From Fragilariopsis cylindrus CCMP1102 (taxonomy: Eukaryota > Bacillariophyta > Bacillariophyceae > Bacillariales > Bacillariaceae), in contig FMBT01000497.1 in the NCBI GenBank assembly GCA_900095095.1, positions 1 to 64,000 on the forward strand: DNA of 64,000 bases, in the 5' to 3' direction. Under the pieces are notes generated by a model that ran no database searches, was not told where the DNA came from, and was given only the letters and a program-made list of their open reading frames with translations. The translations under genes were made by a program, and so were the position numbers. Below, piece by piece: positions 1-12,687 of the stretch (position 1 is the stretch's first letter; the number at the start of each line of letters is the position of its first letter).

Positions 1-52
1 TCTTATTCTCTGTGACCATCCGCCCTTGCCTTATCGCTGTCATCAATAGTAC

Positions 53-327
53 TGATGAGATACTCAAGTCACTAGCAAGTGGGGCGCGCAAACCCGTTAC
101 TAGAGAGTATTCAAATACAACAGCCCAGCCAGCCAGTTGCCACCAGGCGAGCTTGACCCATTCAAACCAACTGAATATCAACCACTCATTAGCTAGAATA
201 GCGTACGGAGTGAGTTAGACAGTTGCAATAGGATCCAACAAGCCAGTTAGGATGCTAAGATAGATAGCTCATAATAACTTTAGACATTAGTTAATAACCA
301 AAGTATACGCTATATCGTAGCTCAACA
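53..327 (+). repeat. 5' LTR of the copia element
   Basis: This 275-bp repeat begins TGATGAGA and ends CTCAACA. It matches 5751-6025 except for C at 159 (T at 5857). The left target duplication AGTAC lies at 48-52. Confidence 0.96.
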
Positions 328-480
328 GTCTAAAGTTATATTGTCGCTTAAGCAACAATACTTTTAGAGACACTAAACAACAAGACAAAAAGACAACGGT
401 AGGCAAACAGCCAAACAACACCGTAAACAGACAAAGACAGTAGTATACAAAATCGTATACCACAACAGACAACAAGCAAG

Positions 481-1724
481 ATGAAGGAAACAGAAGAAGA
501 AATCGACTTAACCGCCATCACCCGCAATGCCATTCAACCTACACTACTCAGCATCAACAGAGCAAGAAGAGAAATCAGTAGACAGTTACAAACACGGGTT
601 TGTGCTGATCCAGCAACACATGATCATGGTCACTCCTATATCGTGTGGGACGCTACCGAATGGAGCAAGAAACGTCTTGTGACATCTCAAATCACTCCAC
701 CAACCAACCCTGGAGAGTACACTGGAGCGACGCACAATGCACACGAAATCCACAAGGCAAAGCTACTAGCTTGGAAAAGATACAAGTTAGCACAAGCAGC
801 AACATTGAAGATGATCATGCATGCATTCAAAGACTACCATTTCCTAGAACTACAGGATAACAATGGTGACGTCGTTGGCTACACAGCCATTGAATTATTC
901 CAACACCTCATGGACCAGTATGTCCGACCAGAGGATGTAGCAGACCAAGTTACGGCATTACACAAGGTCCTGGAGCAACAGTATGACCCGACGGAAGAAC
1001 CTCAAGTCTACTACAAGCTGGTCAAGATGCTAGAAACACCCTGGAATCATTGAATGAATCAATTGATGAAGCAACGCTCATTCGACATGGACTAAATCAG
1101 TTCAAGGAGCACATCGATTTGAAACTGGATATCAAGGAGTGGAAGAAACAGGATACAGTCAACAAAACATGGAAGAAGTTCAAATCTCACTTCACAAAGG
1201 CCATAAATGACAACAAAAATGATACTGGAACCCTCAAAGCACTTGGAATGGCCAATGCTGTGAAGGAGGAGATTGACAAAAACAAAGAAAACATGAAGGT
1301 GTTTGCCCAAGCATCAATGGAGGCCAACCAGAAGATCAACTTACTCGAACAACACTGTGCAGCCCTGATGGCAGAAAGACAACCACCACCACCACCACAA
1401 CAACAAACCATGGACGCCAAATCGCAACAAATCCAAGTGTTAACTGACCGACTCAACCAACTTGAGCTCAACAAAGGAGGTGGAGGAGGTGGAGGCTATC
1501 GCGCTCTCGGAAGCAATGCCTTCCCCAAGAACGGCAAGGACGGCACTAGGACATGCAGAAGATGGTCCAATGATGAGTACTGTTGGACCTGTGGCTTTGA
1601 TATCAAACACAACAGTATGACCTGCAAGTACATCAAGGACGCAGCAGCGCACAAAAAGGAAGCAACAGCAGCTAATCCCATGGGCGGATCCACTCGGAAC
1701 TTGCATTTACGATCTAACTTGTGA
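481..1724 (+). pseudogene. copia gag, frameshifted
   Basis: The Gag-like protein starts at ATG 481 and runs to about 1050, then continues in another frame to 1724. The shift lies near 1038-1045, where the sense passes from KMLET to LESLNESIDEA with a short indel. The second part has a helical, probably coiled-coil stretch, a glutamine/proline run, a glycine run and then a CCHC-type zinc knuckle (CWTC-X5-H-X4-C, around 1573-1625). Gag would package the element RNA in cytoplasmic particles; as read here it gives two fragments. Confidence 0.85.
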
Positions 1725-1849
1725 TGGAGTTGGAGGAATGACAGTGCAATTGAAATAGAAACAACAAATAAAAATAAAACAACTATTAACCCAATTTCAC
1801 ACTGTTATTCTTCGAGCACCTATAAAAAACTAGCAGCAATCGTAGAAGA

Positions 1850-4800
1850 TGAAGAGTACACCAATGCAGTAGCAGATTCAGCAGCAACAGGACATTTCTT
1901 TCCTAATGAAGATGACAAGAGTAACATCCATGACAAAATAAAAGTGATTTGTGCAAATAATCAATCCATGGTATCAGTGCAACAACAAAATTAGATATTC
2001 CAGAATATCCGATAAGGCCAAAACAGCGTTTCACTTCAATGAAATGGATACACCACTACTCTCCATACCAGTATTAGCAGATGATGGATGTAAGATTGAA
2101 TTAACTGAAGATAATATCGTGGTAAGAAAAATAATAAAATAATATTAAAAGGAATTAGAGACAAAACAACAACACTGTGGATGATACCAATCAAACATCG
2201 TGAGAAAGCAAGAATATTAGCACAACAACTTCCACCACTACCAAGCCATGCAGCAAACAGCGCATATCATCAACCAACCATAGCAAAATTAATGGCATAC
2301 CACAATGCACTATTGGATCACTTCCAGTCAAAACACTATGCAATGCTATTGATAATGATTGGTTAACATCATTTCCAGGATTAACTAGCGCAGCAGTGAG
2401 GAGACACCTACCAAAATCAATATCAACAACAATGGGCCATCTGCACATGATTAGAAAAGGAATTAGGTCCACCACAAAGCCAACAATCAGTGAAATAATG
2501 AATGAAGAATTAAATCCAGAACCAGTATTACCACCACCCATACGCATCACCAACAGACAGCATACTGTGGCAGTGGATATATACCATTTGAAGAGTTAAA
2601 AGGAATCATAGCAACAGATCTTCCAGGTCGGTTTCCACACTTCAGCCAAGGCAACGCTTATGTCCTTGTAATGTATGATTATGATTCAAAACAATCAATG
2701 CAGTAGCAATCAAAAACAGAAAAACAGCATCATTAGTCCAAGGTTACAATGAATTATTTGAAGATCTGAAGAAAGCTGGAATCAATCCAGTACTCCACCG
2801 ATTAGATAATGAAACTTCAAAGGAATTGATATTAGAAATAGAAAGAAAGGATTAGACTACCAAATAGCATCCCCAGGAGATCATCGTCTTAACCATGCAG
2901 AAGAGCAATCCAACATTCAAAAACCACTTCATTGCAGTGCTATATGGATGTGACAGTACATTCCCAGCAAAGCAATGGGATCGTATCATCAAACAAGCAG
3001 TAATGACATTAAATATGTGCAGGCCTTCCAGAATCAATCCAAAATTATCTGCATACCAACAAGTATGGGGTAATTTTGACTTCAACAAGACACCACTAGC
3101 TCCACCAGGATGCAAAGTAGTGGTACATGAAAGAGCAATGGAGAGAGGAGCATGGGCATGTCATGGAGTAGTGGTTACTACATAGGACCAGCAATGAAGC
3201 ACTACAGGAACTACATCAGTTACATCCCTGAAACAAAAGGAATTCGAACAACCAACACGATTGAATTCTTTCCAGAAAAGTAGATATGCCAACGACAGCA
3301 ACAACAGATCGATTAGCAAGAGCCGCTGAAGATCTAGCTGAAATACTACAAGCACCACACCCAGCAACTCCATTCCTACAACAAGGCACAGTCATCAATG
3401 ATGCAATGGAGCAATTGAAGAAAATATTTACACCACCAACTAGAATGAAACAGCAATGGCTGCACCAACTCCAAGGGTGTTAGAAACTGCTGTGGCAGCT
3501 CCAAGGGTGGATGTAAACAACAACGACAACCGTAATCAATCTCCAAGGGTGGCAGTAACAACAACAACAACAACATCAACAACAGATCGATTACAACGAG
3601 TACTAAACAGATTAGAAGCTAAAGCTGTTCCAAATAGTGAACGGTCCAGTAGAAAAAGAACTAAATCAGTCCGATTTCCAGATAACTGTGAAGGACCCAG
3701 TGCATTAAGGACTAAATTATCGCGAATTGCAGAAGAAATATTACCACATCCAATTGGTACTAAGATTAGAAAATCATTCAAAAAGACCTATCACAATGGG
3801 ATTATTACCTCATACGACAACGACGTGAGTACTACATGATAGAATATGAGATGGTGATTCAGAGGAGCTCAGGCACAGGACAGTACAGAAGTATATCATT
3901 ACAGCCAATACAGAAATGGACCAAATGAAAGATTAACCGATCAACCTACAAGCTAAGTCTGCAAATCACAAAAGAGAAGCAATGAAGATGGCATTCGACG
4001 CGTTCACTGACTCGAACCTACCACTACACCATGCAATGCCAGTATTCGATGAAGTAACAAAGAAGATGCTAGAATATCGACACCTAATCAATCATCCAGA
4101 TCCGGAAATTAGAAAACAGTGGCAATTATCTGGAGCAAATGAATTTGGAAGGACCATGCAAGGAGTAGGTAAGACAAGAAAGAAGAAGATAGAGTAGAAG
4201 GCACTGATACAATGCACTTGATTCACAAGAAAGATATCCCCAAGAACAAGAAGATCACCTATGCAGATTTGTCAGTGAAATTCGATTACAGAAAGCTGAA
4301 ATTCATCGAACAAGGATGACAGCAGGAGGTGACCGACTAGATGATTATGAAGGCAAGACAAGCACCGAAACTGCAGGATTAGAAACTATCAAGATCCATA
4401 TCAACAGTACCATCTCAAGAGCAAAATTAGGAGCAAGATACTTAGGTATGATATTGGAAATATGTACTTGAACACCAAGCTACTATCACCAGAATATATG
4501 AGAATCCACAAGATCTAATCCAGACGAAATCAACAAGAGTACAACACTGAAGCCTACACTGATGAAAATGGATACGTCTACATGGAGATAACAGGTGCAA
4601 TATATGGCCTAGCACAATCAGGATACTAGCAAACCAAGATCTAATCAAGAACCTAGCCCCATATGGATACCACCCAGTGAAAAGAACTCCAGGCTATGGG
4701 AACATGAAACAAGAAAGACGACATTCACACTAGTAGTGGATGATTTTGGTGTACAATACTTCAGCAAGGATGATGCAGATCACTTAATCAATGCAATCAA

Positions 4801-5916
4801 AGCCAATTATCCAGTCAAAGTTGATTGGACCGGATCCAAGTATATGGAATTGATTTGGATTGGAATTATGAAAAAGGAGAGTAATATTATCAATGAAGGG
4901 TTATGTGATCAAAGCACTAAAAGAATTCCAACACAAGAAACCAACCAACCATTTGATGCACCAGCCAAGTTTCACCAACCAGAATTTGGACAAAAAGTAC
5001 AGTATGAAAGACAAGATATATCAGAAAAACTATCACCAAAGCAAATAGAAACAATACAGAAAGTATGTGGAAAATTTCTATATACATGTCGAGGAATTGA
5101 TGGGACCATGCATCATACACTAAATGAATTATGCATTGCAGCAACAAAAGGAACACAAGAAACACAAGATGCACTAGAATACTTCCTAAACTACTGTGCA
5201 CTCATCCAGAAGCAAAAATTATCTACAGAGCAAGTGATATGATATTAACAGTCGACAGTGATGCAGCCTACCAAGTAGCACCAAAATCAAGAAGCAGAGC
5301 ATCAGGATACCACTATCTAGGAGACATGGATGGATTACTGTTCAATGGAGCAATTTTCATCTTAGCAAAGGTCATCAAAGCAGTAATGCAATCAGCAGCT
5401 GAAGCAGAATGTGGCGCCTTGTACATGAATGCAAAAGAAGTGATGCCAATGAGGACAACATTAGAAGAATTAAAACATCCACAACCACCAACACCAATGC
5501 GAACAGACAACAGCACAGCAGATGGGATAATGAACAAAACAGTTAAACAGAAAGCATCGAAATCAATGGACATGCGATTTTACTTTGTACAAGACAGAGT
5601 AGAACAGAAACAACTGAAAGTTTTTTGGGCACCAGGAGAAATAAATCTAGCAGATTACCAATCAAAAGTACAACCAACATCAGTACACAGAGCACTAAGA
5701 CCAATATACCTGTATGAAGAAGGCAAAAGCCCAGCTACACTGCAAGGGTGTGATGAGATACTCAAGTCACTAGCAAGTGGGGCGCGCAAACCCGTTACTA
5801 GAGAGTATTCAAATACAACAGCCCAGCCAGCCAGTTGCCACCAGGCGAGCTTGACCTATTCAAACCAACTGAATATCAACCACTCATTAGCTAGAATAGC
5901 GTACGGAGTGAGTTAG
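1850..5916 (+). pseudogene. copia pol (protease-integrase-RT-RNase H), multiply frameshifted
   Basis: Pieces of one polyprotein can be followed across frames. Protease: ADSAATGHFF near 1870-1900. Integrase zinc-binding region with HLPKS and GHL motifs, about 2400-2470; integrase core with DLPGRF, a later RLDNE and FKNHFIA, about 2615-3280. A linker at 3456-3900 carries three SPRV/APRV repeats and a basic, Tudor-like G-D-S-E-E segment. RT, about 3990-4870, has VVDDFGVQY in place of YVDD. RNase H, 5090-5720, has DSDAAY, AEAECGAL and TDNST motifs. The last frame has no stop before the 3' LTR and reads into it to 5916. At least eight frame changes or stops make it non-functional as written. Confidence 0.88.
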
Positions 5917-6025
5917 ACAGTTGCAATAGGATCCAACAAGCCAGTTAGGATGCTAAGATAGATAGCTCATAATAACTTTAGACATTAGTTAATAACCAAA
6001 GTATACGCTATATCGTAGCTCAACA
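5751..6025 (+). repeat. 3' LTR of the copia element
   Basis: It matches the 5' LTR at 274 of 275 bases and is followed directly by the right target duplication AGTAC (6026-6030). Confidence 0.96.
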
Positions 6026-6030
6026 AGTAC

Positions 6031-8608
6031 AGTATTATTACTTTGGCGGGTTGCAACTACTACCAATATGTTGCTTTAACCTTCCTCTTCTACGCATTGT
6101 AATGTTACTGATCCTTCCATCGATTACGCCGTTGTGGGTGCACTTACTGAAAATTAACATAATGCTGTTTAAGAACTCTTATAATGCAAAAGCGGTTAAT
6201 GGATTGAGATTGAGTCACGATTCACCGTGTATTTTACGCGTAGTTTTGACTTGAAAGTACACATATCCTAAAATTGGCTCTGTTGTTAACGAGCAGCTGA
6301 ATAATACTTTCATAAGACAGCAGTCCATGTTATGAATACAGAACTAACAACAGTGGTTAGTTTGACTCTACGAGAGTGTGTGCATCCCTCTTGTATTCCA
6401 ATCTATTTTGGGTGATGAGTTGCTGACCATTGAATGTAGCACAAGTGCAAGTGCGTTGCAAAGAATTTTCCTTTGTACTGCATTTTCTGATTTGATGTGT
6501 GATTTAGGGAAATCATAACTCCAAGAGAGCTCATACATTTACTGTGCCACTGACTGTTGCCTGCCGATTTACCTGGATTTGCTGATTATCAAAGGACTGG
6601 CCAAGTAGTGAATTTGTAAGCTCCTCTTGGGGCTAATAATACACCCAAAAAGCAACTTTCACTTGCTTTCTTGCTTTGTAGGTGCAGAAAGGAGGTCCAC
6701 ATGCAATATGAAATATAAAAACAGTCATACACTATCAATTAGTTTGAGAGTACATATCCACGCAAAACTAGCCTTGTACCAATTATATCTACCTATTGCT
6801 CATGTTGCTTGTAGACTATACTGGATCCACAGATCTTCCATTGCTCTGCTTGGAGTCTAGCCATGGGGATGGGTTAAAATGAACTATTATTTCAATCAAA
6901 CTCAATTGCAACAGGATTATGAAGATTTGTTTCCTTCTGCTGATGTTGTTGCTGTGGGCTTTGATGGCGGGCAATTTGAGATAACTAGTGCAACCAGCTT
7001 TCGTATCAAAAGTCTTGTTGAGCAAAACCCATCTCCATCTTCTGACAGAGCATCCTGATTGTTAAATTATACATAGTACTCGAGAGTAGGAGTCATATGT
7101 CGTACATAAGCCCCGCGGAGTAGAAATACAAGCACGATCAGATTAGTGAGGAGAAATGCACGTGTATGCATTATTGAGATAAAAGAGAACCAAAAGTTAG
7201 CTAAAAGCCAAACTTGCACTGTTTGAGTTGAAGTGACCTTGTCGAAGCCGTTGTCGAAGCAATTGGAACCGAGCGCAAATAAGAGAAGTGCTTAGGTATA
7301 TTTATACAAACCGGAACACGATTAGGAAGAGTGTCCGAATATATAGAACACGATCATGAAGAGTGTTATACATATGGAAGTCGAGCAGATGTCGATGTCC
7401 ACCTTTGAACCGCTAATACGATATGTATGTATTAAGGCGAAGTGAGTTAGGAACAGAAAGTTGTATGCAGGGTTACTGGAAACCGCAATACTAAAATACG
7501 AAGAAAAGAGCAGAATTACCTCGAACACGAGAAATAAACAATTGCTGTCTTTTATTGTTGAGAAATTGTAATAACCATTGACTAAATAAACAAGTGTGTT
7601 AATAACAACTTTTGTGTTTGAACATCATCGTTAGTATCGTGCCACGTTACTATAGATATATCTACAGAAAGTTACGCCATTCTTCTAGGGAAGTTTCGCT
7701 GACAAGAAGGGGTTAGATATCCTGGTAGAACAACCGTGAGTAGTCTTTCAATATAAGGGTCAAGAGTATCAACCCTTCCAGCTTTAATAGAATTTTACAA
7801 GACCGAAGAGTAAGACTATTATAATCCTGTTTCACCAATCATCGATTGTCTGTGAAACGTACAACTGATGTAATGTTGGAAACAATGTGATGTTGGAAAC
7901 AAATATCTTTATGTGTATTGCAATACTGGTTGGAAATTGAATTGAAGCTTAAGATTGGAAAAGGCTTAGATGAATTGTGTGTTCAGTTCAAAGCAGCTGT
8001 AGAAGCTTGTGCAACATGGCTAGATTTGTGGCCCAAGAAGGTATCTTAGTTTTGTTGGCAAAATAACTCTATAAAGTTTGATTGTTTTGTTGTTAATGGT
8101 CCCCAAGTTTGTACCAGCCTCTTTTCCTATTGAAGTTGAAAGTGTTGTTGTTGAAAGAAATTAAAGTCTAAGTAGCAGAGTTGCCTTCCTAGTATATATG
8201 TTTGATGGTTGGGCTGATATCACCATCACCACAACAATATCATTTTCTACTAGATGTCTTTGTTGGCATTGCCAAAACCCCAACTCCCAGATGAATTACA
8301 TCGGTTCAAAAATTGTTAAAGAAATCTTTGTAACTACTGTACACATACACGTAACTAGAATAGAAATGTATCAATTATAATGAATGTTGTTGTAAATGAT
8401 ATGTAATTTATAATATATGTAGAAATAATATGCAGTTGCTCACCTATATAGAGTAATATAAAGAAATGGTAGTACATGTACGAAAATTGATGTGCAAAGT
8501 AAACTGGTGTGGTGGCAAGAGAATTGAGATGGAAATAGAAATTGTGAATATACCAATGCCTTGCACATCATGTGCTTGATGATGGAGGATATTATGTTGA
8601 GGCCTCAA
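6031..8608. other. gene-free stretch
   Basis: AT-rich DNA with only short open frames (up to about 77 codons) on either strand. None shows a recognisable motif, signal peptide or coherent exon chain. I see no RNA gene or repeat structure here. Confidence 0.6.
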
Positions 8609-10837
8609 TCAAATAATCTTCTCAAGTTCAGTTAAGGCTTCATCCAATGCTAGCTTGTGTTTTTCAATTTCTTCAATGAGAAACTCACGGTGATATTCAG
8701 ATTTTTCACTAAGGAAGCGACGAGAACCGTTAGATAATTGAGGTGCACAAATCGAACCATTGGCACTGTTGACACAATTCTCTATAGCAAATGAAAAGCA
8801 TTGAGTACAATCATCACAATCATCAGCATCGTTACCATCTGTAGTACTAGTAGAACTGGAATCAGTTGGTGATCCAGTAGAAGTAGGAAATGCAGTAACA
8901 GAAACAGGTGCCATCACTGGTTCAACACCGATGATGTCGCCGTTGGGAGAACATGTTGGTTTTGTTTTAGACTGGGAGATCCAATAGATCCAGTAGTAGT
9001 CGTAGTCGTAGAGGGAGAGTTGCTCATATCAATATTGGATCCAGTAGATGGTATGAAGGAAGGTTCTGGGGTAGGCAGTTCAGTTGGACCAGCAGTTGGT
9101 TCGATAGTACCAAGGGAAGGCCGAATACCACTTCCGCCCACTGGATTCGGTGTTGGCTTTGGCATGAAAAAACTGGAGATACGGTTGGTCCATCAGTTGA
9201 TGGACCAGACAGACCGATGACACTCTCAAAGGTTGGGTCGGAAGTAGGGGAAGATTCGCTACAATCACGACATTTACAGGTAGCAAATGTTGATTCAAAG
9301 GAAAGACCAGTATCGTCATCATTGTTATTGACCTGCTCATCCTTCCAAAATCCGACAGAAGTGCCATCAATAAATTCATAACAGAACGAAGTTGATGGCG
9401 GTTTCCCATTAAATGCTTGATGACATCCGGCAGTCTGGGAGTATCATCTTGTTCAAAATCGATGAATCCTATCATTTACAAGAAAAACATCCAGACGGAT
9501 AGAGAGATTGAACGAAAAAGCACGATCATTGGATTAAGAGTGAGTATTCAGGGTGTATATTACGATTAACAACAGCGCGGGACCTACCTCTACTAGTGTA
9601 GTAGTATTGAATTATAGTACTGTATTAACGCAACTCACCTTCATTGGGACATGTTCCGCTGAATTTGCCATACCCGGGCCCAATGGATATGCTTTAGAGC
9701 CATGATTACCAGTAACTTGTTCATTGCAAGTTGTATCAAAAATGTAACTGTTGAGTCGAAGAATCATCATCTTCGACGGCCATCCGGACGCTAGATCGTC
9801 ATAGGGAATATGTTCAAGACCAATCACCGATGGTAACGGAATTGAAAAGTCTGCTACGGGTCTTCTCCCGGACGACGTTTGCACTAACAAGGCATATATC
9901 AAAGTATGAATTATCTGGTGAATTGTACGTCAACGATTCAATACTATATAACGGACACGATGAAATATCTCCATACGACGACGACGACGGACGACGATGA
10001 AGTGATAGTGATAGCGGTATCATAACAATCACAATCGACGAAGTATACACTACCAGTATTGATATTATTATCGATATTGGTATCGTCATCAATATCAATA
10101 TCACAATTCTTTTCGCTAAGAATTTGTGTTTGTTCGGAAACATTACTGACGATTTCAATTGCTCCTGGGCAACCAAAGAAGCGAAGTTTCAATGATGATG
10201 CACCATCAAAGCAGCAATAGTTGCATGGTGAATATTTTTCAGGACACTTTTATTTTTAGGAACAATTTTCGATAACAAATCGCGGGGACAAGATAGTAAA
10301 AAGGAAAATAAATAGGAAAAAAAGGCTGAAATGAGAAGGGAGAGAGAGAGAGAGAGAGAGTAGTAACACAATACTTCCTTCGATCAGAATTAGGGCACAT
10401 TAAAAGCAACGTCCTATCGTACGATTCATTCATCATTCAAAGTTGTTCGTTCGTTCTCTTTTTCTATTCTTTAATTCTTCTTGATAACTCACCTTGGGAC
10501 ATGCGTTGATAAGAAAGTCATTATCATTGTCATTTCATTTTCTTCGCCTTCCTGCGAAATATTATCACAAGTACGTTTACATTCGTTATTGACAGAATCG
10601 AAAGGTAACGGAAGCTCGAACAGGTTTCTACTACACACTAGTAGTAGTAGTAGTAGTAGTAGTAGATGTAGTAGCGGGCACGTCGGTATTAGTAGTAGTA
10701 CTTGCATCGACATTGATAGCGTTCGCGATGGTACTACCACTATTAAAGTCCATCACTGCTGCCGCCAACAATGCGACAACAATCGCCGCCAACAATGCGA
10801 TAACAATCGCTGGGAGGAATCCTCGAATCGTCATCAT
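8609..10837 (-). pseudogene. frame-broken gene for a membrane-anchored, Cys- and Thr/Pro-rich secretory protein
   Basis: Unrecognised family. From ATG 10837 the protein opens with an N-terminal membrane anchor (FLPAIVIALLAAIVVALLAAAV) and a Thr-rich stalk. It then has Cys-containing modules (one includes CNYCCFDGASSLKLRFFG, near 10160-10230), a PTP-type proline/threonine stretch (about 8930-9165), a second Cys-rich segment (DDCDDCTQC) and a helical acidic/basic tail to 8609. Good donors (AAG|GTGAGT) lie at 10492 and 9638, with acceptors near 10247 and 9435-9474. The frame jumps by one base at least six times, mostly at homopolymers or triplet repeats (GAAAATGAAATGA near 10535, the TAG repeat at 10640-10665, CGTCGTC near 9985, T6 near 9163). 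Amino-acid character is kept across the jumps, so this is a pseudogene or a gene with uncorrected indels. Confidence 0.55.
10340..10360. repeat. (GA)n microsatellite in an intron
   Basis: About ten GA units. On the minus strand this is the pyrimidine-rich CT tract inside the first intron of the broken secretory gene. A GAATGA-type tandem run also lies at 10925-10951, just upstream of that gene. Confidence 0.85.
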
Positions 10838-12687
10838 CGTCGTGCTGCTGCTGTTATTATTTTTTGAGGATCCTGTTATGTTATGTTTTGTATTCTCGTT
10901 TTGTTAAAAGAGATTACGAATTACAATGAGAATGAGAATGAGAATGAGAATGGAATCAAATTTTATTTGTTGGGGTTAATTGCTGCGGCCGAAAGGAGAA
11001 TTAATTTTTAAACTTGCCTTTGCTCGTTCGTGGCTTCGTTGATTAGCGGCGTGCGTAGAGCGAGTAATAACGCGTATTTAGTACGTTGCTGTACACAAAT
11101 GAAGCGCGCGGAGTAGTAAAAACTTAATATCGCAATTTATTACCCCAGGTGCTGTAATCCAAGGATGTAATAGAAGAGAGGTGAATATAATTTCAACAAG
11201 GAGCAATAAAGTTTCAGTCTGGGACAAGGCTATATTATTCTTATTGCGGACTATCCAGGAGGCTTGATTGACAGAACTTCAACTTCACAGCAGCACAACA
11301 AGCATTTTTCACTTGGTGATTATTATTCCTGAGATGATTGATCTTATGTTCTATTGCTTCACTTTTCTTTGGTTGTGGTTTTTAAAAAACCAGTTTTGGT
11401 TGTGGTTTCAAGAATCAGTAGTTGATAGATAGATATATCACAATGTATTTGACTTCTTCTGTATATTATGCACAGAGAAAGACCTTTCAAATGATTTGTG
11501 CATAAGGTTTTGACTAATACACTACTACATTACAAGACTGTTGTATCTCTCATTACCCCTCTGAGAAGATGACAAGGATTTGTCATTGCTACCCAATACA
11601 ACTAGCAAATTTGGAAGATATCAAGAGCACACATGACACACTCATTGTTGGTGGTGGTCTTTGATAAGCGTAATTTCCCCAAGGAAAAACAAAATGGTGG
11701 TGCAGCTCTTTTGACTCTTTTCACAGGTATTGTTATCGCTTGAGATAGCTCCCAATGCAGTTGCAGACTTACTTGGACCTCTCTTTTTTCTGCACTACTT
11801 ACTACACAATACAAGAAGGAGAAAAATGTTTCCTTTTGATTGATTTTTTGTTACCCTTCCTCAAATCCTGTAAGAGATCTGGATATGACTGTTCTTTTTA
11901 GTTAGGTTGCACAAGTATTGAGCTACAAATGGAGGTTCTGGATAAAACATCTGAGCCTACTTGTACTACCTTGCAACAGCTATGGATAAAAACTCACAAA
12001 ATCAAATCCCCTCATACATGACATGGCATGGTCCAGTCCTACACGCAAAAGGCTACTACATGATGTTGAGATTATTTGGTAAAATTTCAAGCATGAGCTA
12101 TCGTGGGAGCAAAGTAGTAAATTTTTGTGCAAGCTGTACAGCCAGAATGAATGGTGAATTCCACCACCACCATAATCATCACACTATGATCTTCAATCAT
12201 CATCTTTGCTTTAGCACTTGCATTGGTATTGTTCTTATTGTAGTACCATTTTTCCAAGAAATGATAAACATGAATCACGGACGGAACAGAAAAAGGCCAG
12301 TTTTTAGTCATGAGTGGCGATGCGATGATGACGTCGTCAATTTTTCTCTATTTTCGACTCGATCGATTAGTGTTCTTTAAATTACAGAAAAAAGAATAAC
12401 TGCAATTTCTTCCATCTGTTCTGTGACATTCGTACGCGTAGAGCGTGCTTTCCCTGCATTCCCCATGCATTCCTAAAAACCAACACAAAAACTGACCAAA
12501 ACGCAACTTGGGATTGATTGAGCTGGCAAAGATTTTACGTGAATGCAGCGAAGCATACGGTAGACTGCTGCATCTCACAATTACAAAGAAGTAGAAACTC
12601 TTTCTACTACATAATAATCATCCAACAGAGCTACGACTCCTCCTCCTCATCATACATATTATTATATACATATCCGTTAGATACATT
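10838..12687. other. gene-free stretch, upstream DNA of two divergent genes
   Basis: The longest open frame (about 140 codons, 11961-12380, +) has a His-rich patch but no recognisable domain or neighbouring exon. The last 100 bases before 12688 are the 5' region of the Ycf35-like gene and include an AT-rich ATTATATACATAT run near 12659. Nothing else is supported. Confidence 0.55.

Larger units (their letters stand above)
53..6025 (+). mobile_element. Ty1/copia (CoDi-like) LTR retrotransposon, structurally complete, coding region broken
   Basis: Two 275-bp direct repeats (53-327 and 5751-6025) start TG and end CA, and the element is flanked by the 5-bp target duplication AGTAC (48-52 and 6026-6030). 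Between them, in copia order, lie Gag with a zinc knuckle, an aspartic protease, integrase, reverse transcriptase and RNase H, with wording typical of diatom copia elements (for example RPSRINPKLSAY in integrase, RSRASGYHYLGD in RNase H). The LTRs differ at one base (C159 versus T5857), so the insertion looks recent, yet the coding region changes frame many times. No clear tRNA primer-binding site was found after position 327; a short purine-rich run lies directly before 5751. Confidence 0.95.

Noticed and set aside
11961-12380. 139-codon open frame with a His-rich patch
   Set aside because: No domain, no plausible presequence and no neighbouring exon; the composition fits chance reading of simple repeats.
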